Positions 1 through 8,334 of a stretch of 64,000 nucleotides of DNA are shown in pieces. The notes below the pieces were generated by a model, which had not been told where the DNA came from, searched no databases, and saw nothing but the letters and a program-made list of their open reading frames with translations. Position 1 is the first letter of the stretch, and every line of letters begins with the position of its first letter. The position numbers and the translations under genes were made by a program. Source of the stretch: JAIEOG01 sp964611895 (lineage in GTDB: Bacteria; Bdellovibrionota; FAC87; UBA2466); assembly GCA_964611895.1 (NCBI GenBank), contig CAZTDN010000014.1:11562-75561 (forward strand). The letters are read 5' to 3'.

Positions 1-13
1 GGGAATTGAAACA

Positions 14-781
14 GTGACAATCAGAATAACACACCACACCAGATTGGAGCGGAGCAACTTGCTGCTAAAGACCACAATGGCGTTGTTATTTTGCTATACG
101 ACAGTTTTTGCGTCTGAGCGTCGCGTTACAACGGAAAACACAGCCGTTTATACCAAGCCCAATGCGGATTCTTCGATAGTGGGCCACCTGGCCAAAGGGC
201 AGCGCGCTTGGGTTATGGAGGAGTCTGGGGAATTTGCCAAACTCCGTTCTCGCACTCGCCGCGAACTTTGGGCGCTTCGATCTCACCTAGAAGAAATCAA
301 GCCCTCAGAACCCTACAACCTCGGCGTGGATGTCGATGCGCCATTCCTGGCCGGCGACTCCGACTTTAAAAGAATTCGGTTCGACTTAGGTGGTGCCACT
401 GGCCGCGCTTTGAACGAAAGCTTCCTAGAGCTGGCTGTTGGAGTTGAATACTTCATGATGGAGAGACTTAGCTGGAGAAATTCTATCTTTTATCGAAGGT
501 ACCAAGTCGCGTCCGACTTCATGGGCCTAGACACTTCAGTACGTGGCAACGGAAACCTTCCTCTGGGTGCCTTGCGACTCCGCGGAATCCTGGGAGTAGG
601 CTACCGATTTGCAACGGCGATCGAAGGAGCCCCTTTTGTCGAATTGGGAGGCTTCGCCGAGCTAAAAGGTTTTGATATTGGGTTGATGGTAAAGTACCTA
701 AACCGGTCTATCTTTGATCCGGATCGTGAGAATGTTTTTGTTTACTCAGTAGTTCTCTCCGGTGGGGCTGGATTCTTTTAG
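14..781 (+). CDS. Exported SH3b-domain protein with barrel-like C-terminal half
   Basis: Function is not known. The N-terminus (GTG start) carries a basic region and hydrophobic stretch ending at VFAS, consistent with a signal peptide. Residues about 37-95 look like a bacterial SH3 (SH3b) fold: TENTAVYTKPNADSSIVG, then a hydrophobic beta-rich stretch. From about residue 100 the protein alternates short amphipathic strands and ends in a hydrophobic C-terminal residue (GGAGFF), as outer-membrane barrels do. An ATG at nt 77 is an alternative start but would cut into the signal peptide. SH3b domains often bind envelope or peptidoglycan structures, so an envelope role is inferred. It lies alone, followed by a 93-bp AT-rich gap with no clear terminator. 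Confidence 0.7.
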   Translation: MTIRITHHTRLERSNLLLKTTMALLFCYTTVFASERRVTTENTAVYTKPNADSSIVGHLAKGQRAWVMEESGEFAKLRSRTRRELWALRSHLEEIKPSEPYNLGVDVDAPFLAGDSDFKRIRFDLGGATGRALNESFLELAVGVEYFMMERLSWRNSIFYRRYQVASDFMGLDTSVRGNGNLPLGALRLRGILGVGYRFATAIEGAPFVELGGFAELKGFDIGLMVKYLNRSIFDPDRENVFVYSVVLSGGAGFF

Positions 782-874
782 AGTTTTTAGTTCGTTATAA
801 ACAAATCAGTCTTTTGTATTTATCAATTTTATGGAAGCATGGCGTCCCAGTATTCTTGAGCTCAGGAGAAATCT

Positions 875-1726
875 TTGAAAAACCGGACGATCGCCTTTTT
901 TGCAGTCCTGTCGACCTGCATTCATTTGGGACTGATTCTCACGACGACCCAACGTATCCCCTCCAAACCGCCAGAGGCGCCTTGGATGGACCTCACCACA
1001 CTGTCGGACGTGGAGTTGGAAGCTGAGACCAAACGCGACAAACGCATAGTCGCCGAAACCGAAGAATCCCTGGACAACACAACCCCCGAAGTCGATTGGT
1101 TTCACGGCAAGAAAACGCAAAGCGCGCAGCGGCAAACGCAGGCCGAACATACCGATCGATTTCAGACCGGCGCAAAATCGCAGGGACACCCACAAGGGGC
1201 TGGGGCAGGACGAATCGACAGCCTCTCGGCCCAGGACTTGGGATTGGGTGAAATTCTACCCCGCAGCCCTTTTGCAGCAACCGACGACCGATTGGAAGGA
1301 GTCGAAAAAGGATCGGCAACCATCTTGAACACGCGCGAAAATCGTTACTTCTCTTTTTATCAGCGCGTTAAAGACCGGCTGCGCACGGAGTGGAAGCCTG
1401 AAGTGGAGGCCCGCGCATTCCTGGCAGCCAGCAATGGTCACCTCACTCCAGGAAAAGTGCTCACAACTCGGGTAGTAGTGATGCTCTCTCCCGAGGGAGA
1501 AGTCGAATCCATTTCGATGTGGAGCAGCAGCGGAGTGACTGAGGTGGACGAAGCAGCTACCATTGCATTTGAGCGAGCAGCCCGCTTTCCCAACGTACCC
1601 AAGGGCATGATCGACAGCGACGGTTTCGCGCGATTGCATTGGGAGTTCGTTCTCACTGGAACAGGCGGAAAAGCGATGAAAATCGCCGACGGCAAGACTC
1701 CCGACCCCACCCGACGTCTTGATTAA
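875..1726 (+). CDS. TonB-family energy transducer-like protein
   Basis: Likely an envelope protein that couples inner-membrane proton-motive force to an outer-membrane partner. It has an uncleaved-type N-terminal hydrophobic anchor (residues 5-23, IAFFAVLSTCIHLGLIL), a charged, disordered middle (25-150) and a C-terminal TonB-like fold. The last includes RVVVMLSPEGEVESISMWSS and a FPNVP element typical of the TonB C-terminal repeat region. The start is TTG at 875, chosen because an AGGAGAA Shine-Dalgarno sits just upstream and no ATG fits. Its stop overlaps the convergent metallo-hydrolase stop by 4 bp (TTAA). The ExbB/ExbD-like motor at 38-40 kb could be a partner, but this is inference. Confidence 0.7.
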   Translation: MKNRTIAFFAVLSTCIHLGLILTTTQRIPSKPPEAPWMDLTTLSDVELEAETKRDKRIVAETEESLDNTTPEVDWFHGKKTQSAQRQTQAEHTDRFQTGAKSQGHPQGAGAGRIDSLSAQDLGLGEILPRSPFAATDDRLEGVEKGSATILNTRENRYFSFYQRVKDRLRTEWKPEVEARAFLAASNGHLTPGKVLTTRVVVMLSPEGEVESISMWSSSGVTEVDEAATIAFERAARFPNVPKGMIDSDGFARLHWEFVLTGTGGKAMKIADGKTPDPTRRLD

Positions 1727-2577
1727 AAGACCGGTATCGTTAAAAACCTTTGGCCGTTGGCGTGTGGCGGGGGCAAGTGCCCGGCATCAATATTGACCTG
1801 CACACTGGGCAAGAGCAAACGAGGCGCACTGAGGGTTTTATCTCGGTTTGTGCGAAAATCGATAAACTCCGACTCCTGCGTCTTGCTGTTGAGATGAATG
1901 TTCGTTTCTTTCTGCATCTGGATCGTGGACTCAAACTTCAATGGCCGCCCCCCAGGCTGGTAATCATGGCCTGTAAAAACGCGGGTCGAGCCCGGTAACT
2001 TGTAGAGTACGCCTGTCACCGATTGGAACAAACTCGCCGCACTTCCCGCCGGAAAATCGCACCGTCCCACCCCGTAGTCCGGCATAAAAAGCGCATCTCC
2101 AGTAAACACCGCATCCTCAATTAAATACGACACACAAGCCGGAGTATGACCAGGAGTAAACAAGACTTTGATGTTTAGGCTACCCGCCGCAACGATCTCT
2201 TGATCCCGAAATAACCTGTCAAACTGGCGTCCATCAACGGGGAAGTCTTCTGCAAGATCGAATACTTTTTTAAAGACGGCCTGCACTTCCGTAATGCGTG
2301 CACCGATGCCAATCTTCACGCTGGGAAAACGTGCCTTAATCCCCTGCGAACCACTCAGGTGGTCTGCATGCGCGTGGGTTTCTAAGACAAAGTGTAAATT
2401 GAGATTCTCATCCCGTATGAATTTTTCCACTTGAACGATGCTGGTGTCTCTTACCTTTGAAGCAGCAGGATCGTAGTCCAACACAGGATCGATGAGCACA
2501 GCATCGAGAGTTCGCTCATCCCACACCGCGTAAGTCAGAGTGAACGTCTCTTTGTCAAAAAACTCCTGAGTTCGCAT
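1723..2577 (-). CDS. MBL-fold metallo-hydrolase, persulfide-dioxygenase-like (ETHE1/Blh type)
   Basis: Cytosolic metallo-beta-lactamase-fold enzyme. The THAHADH motif (H68, H70, D72, H73 from the chosen start), the TPGHTP segment and TGHDYQP late in the protein match the mononuclear-iron persulfide dioxygenase branch, which oxidises glutathione persulfide to sulfite. The length of 284 aa fits the Blh-like group. An upstream in-frame ATG adds four residues, but the ATG at 2577 has GGAGG at ideal spacing. It is last in a LysR / DUF1295 / MBL operon. A YeeE/YedE sulfur-transport-like pair lies 18 kb away, so a sulfur link is possible. The substrate is inferred from family only. Confidence 0.85.
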   Translation of the reverse strand: MRTQEFFDKETFTLTYAVWDERTLDAVLIDPVLDYDPAASKVRDTSIVQVEKFIRDENLNLHFVLETHAHADHLSGSQGIKARFPSVKIGIGARITEVQAVFKKVFDLAEDFPVDGRQFDRLFRDQEIVAAGSLNIKVLFTPGHTPACVSYLIEDAVFTGDALFMPDYGVGRCDFPAGSAASLFQSVTGVLYKLPGSTRVFTGHDYQPGGRPLKFESTIQMQKETNIHLNSKTQESEFIDFRTNRDKTLSAPRLLLPSVQVNIDAGHLPPPHANGQRFLTIPVF

Positions 2578-2592
2578 CGCTACCTCCAATGG

Positions 2593-3372
2593 CTACTGCC
2601 AAAAACGTACTCTTGGAAAAAACGGGGGAACTTCCTTTACATAAGCTTCATAGCCGGGTTTCGTTTTCTTGAGCTGATCCTCAAGTAAGCGAACACCAGA
2701 CACCCGCAACAACAAAAACGTCATGAGCACGGGGCTAAACACCCACCACCCGCCATGGACCGTGTTAAGGAGGATGATCCACAAGCCCCACCAAATCAAG
2801 GCTTCTCCAAAATAGTTTGGGTGCCGAGTCCAGTTCCACAATCCAACTCTGCAAACCTTGCCCCGATTGGAAGAGTCGCGCTTAAATCGCGCCAGCTGGT
2901 AATCGCCTACCGACTCAAAAACAAACCCGCAAGTCCACACCACTAGCCCCAGAAAATCCAAAACACTAGGAAACTCCCCTTGAGCATATACATGCACCGC
3001 GACAAGGGGCGCCGAAAGAACCCACATCAAAAAACCTTGCAATAGGAAGACAATAAAATAGCTCTTCCACCAAAACGCTTCACCATAAGCACGACGCATT
3101 TGCTGGTAGCGAACATCTTCGGGCTTACCGCGATTGCGCAAATGAATGTAGAGCGAGAGCCGAGTTGCCCAAACCAATACCAGCACGGTGACGAGGCAAG
3201 ACCGCGGGGTGTGTTCGGAACCCATAACGGCAGCGACCAGTGAGATCAGGGCAAACCCCACCCCCCAAAATCTGTCGACGATGCTCACGTCCTTTAAATA
3301 AAGACTCACCCCCCATAATGCGAACATCAACAACATGGCGGTGGCCAGGGCGCTTAGATAAAGAGGTGCCAT
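2593..3372 (-). CDS. DUF1295 family membrane protein (steroid 5-alpha-reductase-like fold)
   Basis: Polytopic inner-membrane protein with about six to seven hydrophobic segments. The C-terminal signature NWTRHPNYFGEALIWWGLW is typical of DUF1295 / isoprenylcysteine-methyltransferase-like / steroid reductase C-terminal folds, so it may be an NAD(P)H-dependent lipid reductase; the substrate is unknown. The start at 3372 (MAPLYLS) is preferred because it overlaps the LysR stop as TGATG, implying translational coupling. Longer in-frame versions add a non-hydrophobic tail inside the lysR gene. The MBL gene follows after 15 bp, making a three-gene operon. Confidence 0.85.
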   Translation of the reverse strand: MAPLYLSALATAMLLMFALWGVSLYLKDVSIVDRFWGVGFALISLVAAVMGSEHTPRSCLVTVLVLVWATRLSLYIHLRNRGKPEDVRYQQMRRAYGEAFWWKSYFIVFLLQGFLMWVLSAPLVAVHVYAQGEFPSVLDFLGLVVWTCGFVFESVGDYQLARFKRDSSNRGKVCRVGLWNWTRHPNYFGEALIWWGLWIILLNTVHGGWWVFSPVLMTFLLLRVSGVRLLEDQLKKTKPGYEAYVKEVPPFFPRVRFWQ

Positions 3373-4262
3373 CAAACCGCCATCCGAAAAGATTTCATCA
3401 CCTTTGCTGCGATTGGGTTTTCTATTCGACGCGCCGCTGCCACCAACCAAAACTCCTGGCGGACCTCGTGCAAATCTCCTAAATGGAATAAGCGCTTGGC
3501 CTTTACTAGATCTGAAGCGGCAAATTCAGGCAGTGGCAACAAGCCGAACTCCTCGATCCCCAGCAGCTTTTGAACGCTAGTATCTTGAGTCTCCGCGACC
3601 GGAATAATGCGCAATCGATTCACTGAAAAGTAATGATCCAGATCGTGGCGAAGTTTGCTGTGCCCCGTAGGCAAGATGAATGGCTGCCCCTCCAAACTTC
3701 GTGGAAAGCCCCTTTTTAATCCCACAAACTTGTGTGAGCCAAAGACCGCTACCGGCGCCTTTGCAATAGAACGGGAATAGACTTTTCCGATTTCAGAGGC
3801 GGCAGGAGGATAATCACAAACCACAAGGTCAATCATGTGAGCAAACAGCTCGCGAAAAAGCTCATCTCCTCGCCCCTCCAGCAATGACACTGTGCAATTA
3901 CCTTCTTTTAATGATGCCTCCATCAACTCTACCAACAAGCGTTTAGGGACACTGTCGAGCGCCCCAAACTTGATATCAGTACGACCCGAAAAGGTTCGAT
4001 CGTCCAAAACCTGGATCAATTCATCTCCCGCCTTGAATATACTATCGGCATATTCCAGAGCGACTTTTCCGGCTTCGGTCAGATAAAGCGAACGTTTTCG
4101 CCTCTCAAAAAGAGGGTGCCCCAGCGAGTCTTCCAACTGTTTTAACTGAGTCGACAACGTAGGTTGCCCCAGACGCAGCTTGGTGGCTGCCTTGGCAACC
4201 CCCCCCTCCCGCGCGATGGTCCTAAAATAGTAAAGGTGATGGTAATTCAGCCACTTAGTCAT
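3372..4262 (-). CDS. LysR-family transcriptional regulator (NhaR-like)
   Basis: DNA-binding regulator of 296 aa, the usual LysR length. Residues 1-65 form the winged helix-turn-helix (LNYHHLYYFRTIAREGGVAKAA, then QPTLSTQLKQLEDSLGHPLFERR). Residues about 90-290 are a periplasmic-binding-protein-like effector domain. The opening LNYHHLYYF resembles NhaR-type members. It is divergent from the carbonic anhydrase-bestrophin pair across a 144-bp AT-rich spacer and heads its own operon with DUF1295 and MBL genes. It therefore probably controls one or both transcripts. The inducer is unknown. Confidence 0.9.
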   Translation of the reverse strand: MTKWLNYHHLYYFRTIAREGGVAKAATKLRLGQPTLSTQLKQLEDSLGHPLFERRKRSLYLTEAGKVALEYADSIFKAGDELIQVLDDRTFSGRTDIKFGALDSVPKRLLVELMEASLKEGNCTVSLLEGRGDELFRELFAHMIDLVVCDYPPAASEIGKVYSRSIAKAPVAVFGSHKFVGLKRGFPRSLEGQPFILPTGHSKLRHDLDHYFSVNRLRIIPVAETQDTSVQKLLGIEEFGLLPLPEFAASDLVKAKRLFHLGDLHEVRQEFWLVAAARRIENPIAAKVMKSFRMAV

Positions 4263-4273
4263 GGGACCTCACT

Positions 4274-4319
4274 GTGAAATACTTATATCCAATAATTCGC
4301 TTAAAACAAACTATTTCAC
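4274..4319. promoter_or_regulatory. Inverted repeat in the divergent LysR / carbonic anhydrase spacer
   Basis: GTGAAATA at 4274-4281 is repeated in inverse as TATTTCAC at 4312-4319, in an AT-rich 144-bp region between divergent genes. This is a plausible operator for the adjacent LysR regulator, although arm spacing is long for a classical LysR box. The role is inferred from position only. Confidence 0.3.
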
Positions 4320-4406
4320 TTAGTTTATCTATTTTACCGTTTGTTAGAAAAACGCGATTCTATCTTTAGAAACAGTTCATAAACCACCACAAGGGGACAA
4401 ACGAAA

Positions 4407-5030
4407 ATGGCATCCACTACTCTCAACTGGAAAACAGCACTGGCTCAACTCAAAGCCGGCAACGAACGCTTTGTGTCAGGCATGCGTTCCACCGCCGCAC
4501 TCACTGGCCACCTCAAAGTGAAGGAACTAGCCGAAAAGGGGCAGCAGCCGTTTGCAATCATTCTGAGTTGCTCCGACTCTCGGGTGCCGGCGGAGTTGCT
4601 CTTTGACGCGGGTTTTGGAGAGCTTTTCGTTATTCGAGTAGCGGGCAATGTGGTGCAACCCAGCCAGGTCGCAAGCATTGAATATGCCGCCAAGGTACTC
4701 GGCGCGCAGCTCTGCGTCGTGATGGGACACTCCAAATGTGGTGCCGTACAAGCTGCATTAGACACTGAACTGGGCAAGGGACCCGAGTTAGGTGCTAATA
4801 TCGCCTTGCTCATTGATTTGATTCGCCCATCTGTCAAAAAATCTCTTCAACACAAGCACCCTCCCGAAGAGGTTCTGGATGAATGCATCAAACAAAATGC
4901 ACATAATACGGCTGGAGAAATTTGGGAAAAGAGTCCGCTGCTTCGGGAGATGAAGCAACAGGATCGCTTTGAGATCGTCGAAGCGGTATTCGACTTGGAA
5001 ACTGCGACAGTGAAGTTTGAAAATCGTTAG
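4407..5030 (+). CDS. Beta-class carbonic anhydrase
   Basis: Cytosolic zinc enzyme interconverting CO2 and bicarbonate. The zinc ligands are visible: C55, D57 and R59 in CSDSRVPAE, and H108 and C111 in GHSKCGAVQA. The length of 207 aa is normal for the family. The ATG at 4407 follows an AGGGGA Shine-Dalgarno. The next gene, a bestrophin-like anion channel, starts one base after this stop, so the two are surely co-transcribed. That pairing suggests bicarbonate handling across the membrane. The promoter lies in the spacer shared with the LysR gene. Confidence 0.95.
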   Translation: MASTTLNWKTALAQLKAGNERFVSGMRSTAALTGHLKVKELAEKGQQPFAIILSCSDSRVPAELLFDAGFGELFVIRVAGNVVQPSQVASIEYAAKVLGAQLCVVMGHSKCGAVQAALDTELGKGPELGANIALLIDLIRPSVKKSLQHKHPPEEVLDECIKQNAHNTAGEIWEKSPLLREMKQQDRFEIVEAVFDLETATVKFENR

Positions 5031-5031
5031 C

Positions 5032-5964
5032 ATGTCTTCTGAACTGACAAATCATGGGGAGCCAAAGTCTTTTCTCAAAACGGCTTTGGCTTGGAAGGGC
5101 TCTGTCACCCCACGTGTATTGCCCCGAGTGGGGATCACGGCAGCCTATTCTCTCATCGTGGTTTACATCACCGATTTGTTCCCGCATTTTTCCATTTCCA
5201 TCACGCCATTTGAGTATTCGGGAGCAGTCCTTGGCCTCTTGCTTGTCGCGCGAGTCAACCAAGGCTTAGATCGTTGGTGGGAAGCCCGCAAAATCTGGGG
5301 AAGCATCGTCAACCAAAGCCGCAACCTGGCGATCATTGGCTACAACTACACACGTAAAAAAGACAAGCTGACCGAAGAGTTCCTGCGGTGGGTGGCTGCT
5401 TTTCCCCATGTGATGCGAGAATCCCTTCGCAATGAACGCGCCCTTGCTGAAACTCAGCAGCTGCTGGGCTCCGAAGAAACCAGGCGCATTCGAACGGCAG
5501 AACACATGCCGACTTATGTTGGGTTGCGACTGGCTGTTTTTTTGAGCGGATTGCGCGCGCAGGGACTGGATGATTTTTCATTCCAGAGAGCCGAAAGAGA
5601 GCGCGCCATTCTTATAGACAATATCGGCGCGTGTGAACGCATTCGCAACACACCCATGCCATTCGTCCTCGCGATCAAGACACGCCGATTCATTACACTG
5701 TTCCTGTTGCTCTTACCGTTCGCGCTAGTCGAGCGGGTCGAATGGCTCACCCCTTTTGTGGTGGCGTTGGCTGCCTACCCGCTGTTCTCTCTAGATGAAA
5801 TGGGCGTCGAACTGCAAAACCCCTTTTCGCCGCGCAACTTGAGCCACTTACCGCTCGACGGAATCTGCAAAACGATTGAAGGCAACGTCTTGAGTATCGC
5901 TGGGGATTCCATTGAGAGGATTCGATCAACGACGTCCAAAGAGTCTAGACCAACCGCACTTTAA
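5032..5964 (+). CDS. Bestrophin family (UPF0187/YneE-like) anion channel
   Basis: Inner-membrane protein of the bestrophin family (PF01062), pentameric channels that pass chloride or bicarbonate. Visible features: an N-terminal hydrophobic helix (VLPRVGITAAYSLIVVYITD), the conserved NQGLDRWWEARKIWGSIVNQ segment, RNTPMPF, a further hydrophobic pair (ITLFLLLLPFALVERVEWL) and a late LDEMGVELQNPF. The ATG at 5032 is preferred over an in-frame TTG at 5017 that lies inside the preceding gene. It directly follows a carbonic anhydrase, supporting a bicarbonate role by inference. Its 3' end overlaps the convergent gene by 39 bp. Confidence 0.88.
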   Translation: MSSELTNHGEPKSFLKTALAWKGSVTPRVLPRVGITAAYSLIVVYITDLFPHFSISITPFEYSGAVLGLLLVARVNQGLDRWWEARKIWGSIVNQSRNLAIIGYNYTRKKDKLTEEFLRWVAAFPHVMRESLRNERALAETQQLLGSEETRRIRTAEHMPTYVGLRLAVFLSGLRAQGLDDFSFQRAERERAILIDNIGACERIRNTPMPFVLAIKTRRFITLFLLLLPFALVERVEWLTPFVVALAAYPLFSLDEMGVELQNPFSPRNLSHLPLDGICKTIEGNVLSIAGDSIERIRSTTSKESRPTAL

Positions 5965-6948
5965 ACTTTGAAACAGGGCATTTTTCTGAAGCGGGGGCTT
6001 CTTGGATGCCTCGGGCTTTGGTTTTTCGAGATCGATCAAGGCTTGAATTCCCCTCCGATAAGGGCTGTCTCCCTCAGCAACCAACTGGATCATCTGCTCA
6101 GCGAGGGGGAAAGCTCGAGAGCGGGGAACATTCCAAACCACCCCAAAGTACGCGGCTTCGCCGAGCTTGGAGTTAGGTTCTTTTAAAGCAAGCTGCCAAA
6201 GGTAATCGATGTCGTCTTCGTTTCGAATACCAGTACCAGCAAACAACGCGATACGTGTTTTCTCCGGAAGCTTCTCATCCCGAATGTGCGACCGGACCCC
6301 TAATACAATTGGATGATCCGCATCAAGTTCAGAGCGAAGTATTTCGATCCACCGTGAAGCGTTTTCGTCTCCCAAAACCGAATCCACTACCGCCTGGACC
6401 ACTGTTGGATCTTTAATCGCCTCGAGCCGGGGAGCTGCTGCGCCCCGCCCCCGAGACTCCTCAAGAATTTGTGGGAGAATACGCTGGATCAAGTCCGCAT
6501 CGCTAACCGCTCTAGGGTCGGTTAGAAATCGTTTGAGCTCCTGTCTAGGCGGATACTTCAACCTGTCTTCTACTTCTCCCGCAAACGTCGTAGGCGCTCC
6601 CCTCACTAGAACAGAGAGTTTTTCTCCATGTGGATCAATCCCCCGGAGTATAGAGGCTGCGTTGTCATAGGGATTGCGGAACAAATGGATTGCAAAGCGC
6701 AGTCCTAGTTCAGGTGGCAGCGCTGCCAAGTCATGGGCCAAATCCGGCACTGATAATGTAGAATGCTTGTCAATGAAACGGCTGATTTTCTGCCAGGACG
6801 CGACGGTCAGCGCGCCCTCGTGAAACTCAAGCTGCGAGACATTAAAGTTCGGGTCTTCGGCCGCTGCCTTGAGCAACTCTTCTTGTGTCCCGGCAAACCC
6901 CAGACCACCGACAAAAATCCCAAAACCGAAGATAATGCGAAGAATCAT
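5926..6948 (-). CDS. Exported alpha-helical protein of unknown function
   Basis: Not recognised. The ATG at 6948 has an AAGGAG Shine-Dalgarno and gives a clean signal peptide (MILRIIFGFGIFVGGLGFAG). A longer in-frame version adds 22 non-hydrophobic residues and is less likely. The mature part is mainly helical, with HEAT-like helix pairs (for example DPTVVQAVVDSVLGDENASR and EAAYFGVVWNVPRSRA), and ends in a basic tail (GWSRLFGRR). It probably sits in the periplasm. It is convergent with and overlaps the bestrophin gene, and divergent from the exported peptidase-like gene. Confidence 0.7.
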   Translation of the reverse strand: MILRIIFGFGIFVGGLGFAGTQEELLKAAAEDPNFNVSQLEFHEGALTVASWQKISRFIDKHSTLSVPDLAHDLAALPPELGLRFAIHLFRNPYDNAASILRGIDPHGEKLSVLVRGAPTTFAGEVEDRLKYPPRQELKRFLTDPRAVSDADLIQRILPQILEESRGRGAAAPRLEAIKDPTVVQAVVDSVLGDENASRWIEILRSELDADHPIVLGVRSHIRDEKLPEKTRIALFAGTGIRNEDDIDYLWQLALKEPNSKLGEAAYFGVVWNVPRSRAFPLAEQMIQLVAEGDSPYRRGIQALIDLEKPKPEASKKPPLQKNALFQSLKCGWSRLFGRR

Positions 6949-7124
6949 AGTGCTCCTTGAATCAAAGCCCAGCCGATTCCGCTGAACTTCCGGTGCCCCG
7001 AGGTTCCAAGGCATTAAGCATAGCCTTTGGGTGTGCCCTCAGTCCAGCTTGCTAGTTTTCGCTGGCCTTTTCTAACTGGAATCCTTAGTGTCACCGACGG
7101 TTTTAGAAAAAGGAGGGGATAAAT

Positions 7125-7811
7125 ATGAAAGCAATTAAAGTAATGCTCTTGGCTTCACTGGTTACGCCGATGGCTTGGCCTAGTACCTATAATGAGAGTT
7201 TTGACGAACGTTTCAACGACTCTCAGAAAAAATTTCTCTACACTGCCATCCAAAAAGCCTACACAGGGCTTTTTGCAGACCGACAGGTTTTTAATTGTGT
7301 GTATCGAAACGCAAACCGCGAAATGGTCGATACAGATTCACTAGTTCGAATCTATGGTGAAAGTGGCAGAAGTTTAGCGGGAACACTCTGGGATCGGCAA
7401 TTCAACGTATTCAGCACATTTGTAGCGGCGAACAACATCCTGCCAGACATTCATATCGGGTACTTTAGCGACGCCGATACTTTTGCTGGTGGTTACGCCA
7501 ACTATGGCAAGGTTTATACGTCTAAAGCTTCTAACGGAAATTTCCAATGGAATGGTAAATTTGAAATCACGATCAACTCAGCCAAACTGCAAGGAAGCCA
7601 GTCCATTGCCTCCTGGGCGGGTTTGATTGCGCACGAAATGCTGCACAACTTAAGCAATGCACACCCCAGCCCCAAGGACGTCGGGCTAGAGCAAGCCTAC
7701 ACCCGAAATCTCGTGATCAATTCGGTCCAGTCTTGCGTACAAGCAGCGGCGGATGGGTACCCCAATGTCCACGCTCCCGAAATGCGCTGCGGTGGCCGCG
7801 TCCCAGAGTAA
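7125..7811 (+). CDS. Secreted metzincin-like zinc peptidase candidate
   Basis: Exported protein of 228 aa. A signal peptide (residues 1-19) follows an AAAGGAGGGG ribosome site. Residues 168-180 read IAHEMLHNLSNAH, giving HExxH (H170, E171, H174) and a third histidine at H180 with metzincin spacing HExxHxxxxxH. The usual Gly at the eighth position is Ser here. A Met-turn is not obvious, and the protein is short for astacin or serralysin types, so it is a putative new metzincin-like group. It may act on envelope or external protein; the substrate is unknown. Four cysteines in the mature part could form disulfides. Confidence 0.7.
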   Translation: MKAIKVMLLASLVTPMAWPSTYNESFDERFNDSQKKFLYTAIQKAYTGLFADRQVFNCVYRNANREMVDTDSLVRIYGESGRSLAGTLWDRQFNVFSTFVAANNILPDIHIGYFSDADTFAGGYANYGKVYTSKASNGNFQWNGKFEITINSAKLQGSQSIASWAGLIAHEMLHNLSNAHPSPKDVGLEQAYTRNLVINSVQSCVQAAADGYPNVHAPEMRCGGRVPE

Positions 7812-7819
7812 AGAATAGC

Positions 7820-7856
7820 GTGCCCGGTTGTTGTCCGTCGAAAATAAACCGGGCAC
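7820..7856. terminator. Bidirectional hairpin between convergent genes
   Basis: GTGCCCGGTT at 7820-7829 pairs with AACCGGGCAC at 7847-7856, a perfect 10-bp stem with a 17-nt loop between two convergent stops. It lacks a strong T tract, so it could terminate both transcripts weakly or protect 3' ends. Confidence 0.5.
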
Positions 7857-7862
7857 CTCATT

Positions 7863-8309
7863 CTAGTCGCAGGCAGTTTTTGTGAGGTCGTACTCGACGT
7901 TCGGCCCCGAATCTCCCACCAAGGCTATTTTCAAAGTATCTTTATCCAACTCATATATCACTTGTTTAGGGAATGGATTGGCAGGATTTTCAAAGACGAG
8001 CTTTTTTGAGTTGGATGCGCCCCCATCGAGGGTAAATGGAGGCATTTCTTTCCCATTAATGAACGCAGTATAAGTCGTCTTTTTAGAAGCAATTTCAATC
8101 TTTAGAAACTCAAAATCCGTCGCCTTCGCTTTGCTTACGGTTTTGGAAGTTCCCAACATCATATCCCCAGCAGACCCACTCCAGCGCTCTTCGACTTCCG
8201 CTCCATCAACGATTCCCTTCCAACAGCCTGTCAACAGTTCAGGCCCCGTCGCAAAGACACTTCCATTCAACACCAAACCAAACAACGCGATTGCAAATGA
8301 CTTAGGCAT
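7863..8309 (-). CDS. Small exported DUF6265-like protein
   Basis: Probable periplasmic protein of 148 aa. The ATG at 8309 has AAAGGAGG upstream and opens a signal peptide (MPKSFAIALFGLVLNGSVFA). The mature part matches the lipocalin-like DUF6265 pattern: LLTGCWKGIVDGAEVEERWS, a GTSKTV segment, then EFLKIE and a late TLKIAL. The family is seen beside stress or metabolite genes, and its biochemical role is not known. It is the third gene after the Ada-like and AraC genes, 25 bp downstream of the latter, so it is probably co-transcribed with its regulator. A longer start inside araC is unlikely. Confidence 0.75.
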   Translation of the reverse strand: MPKSFAIALFGLVLNGSVFATGPELLTGCWKGIVDGAEVEERWSGSAGDMMLGTSKTVSKAKATDFEFLKIEIASKKTTYTAFINGKEMPPFTLDGGASNSKKLVFENPANPFPKQVIYELDKDTLKIALVGDSGPNVEYDLTKTACD

Positions 8310-8334
8310 GTGCGCCTCCTTTTTCCCCAGCCTA

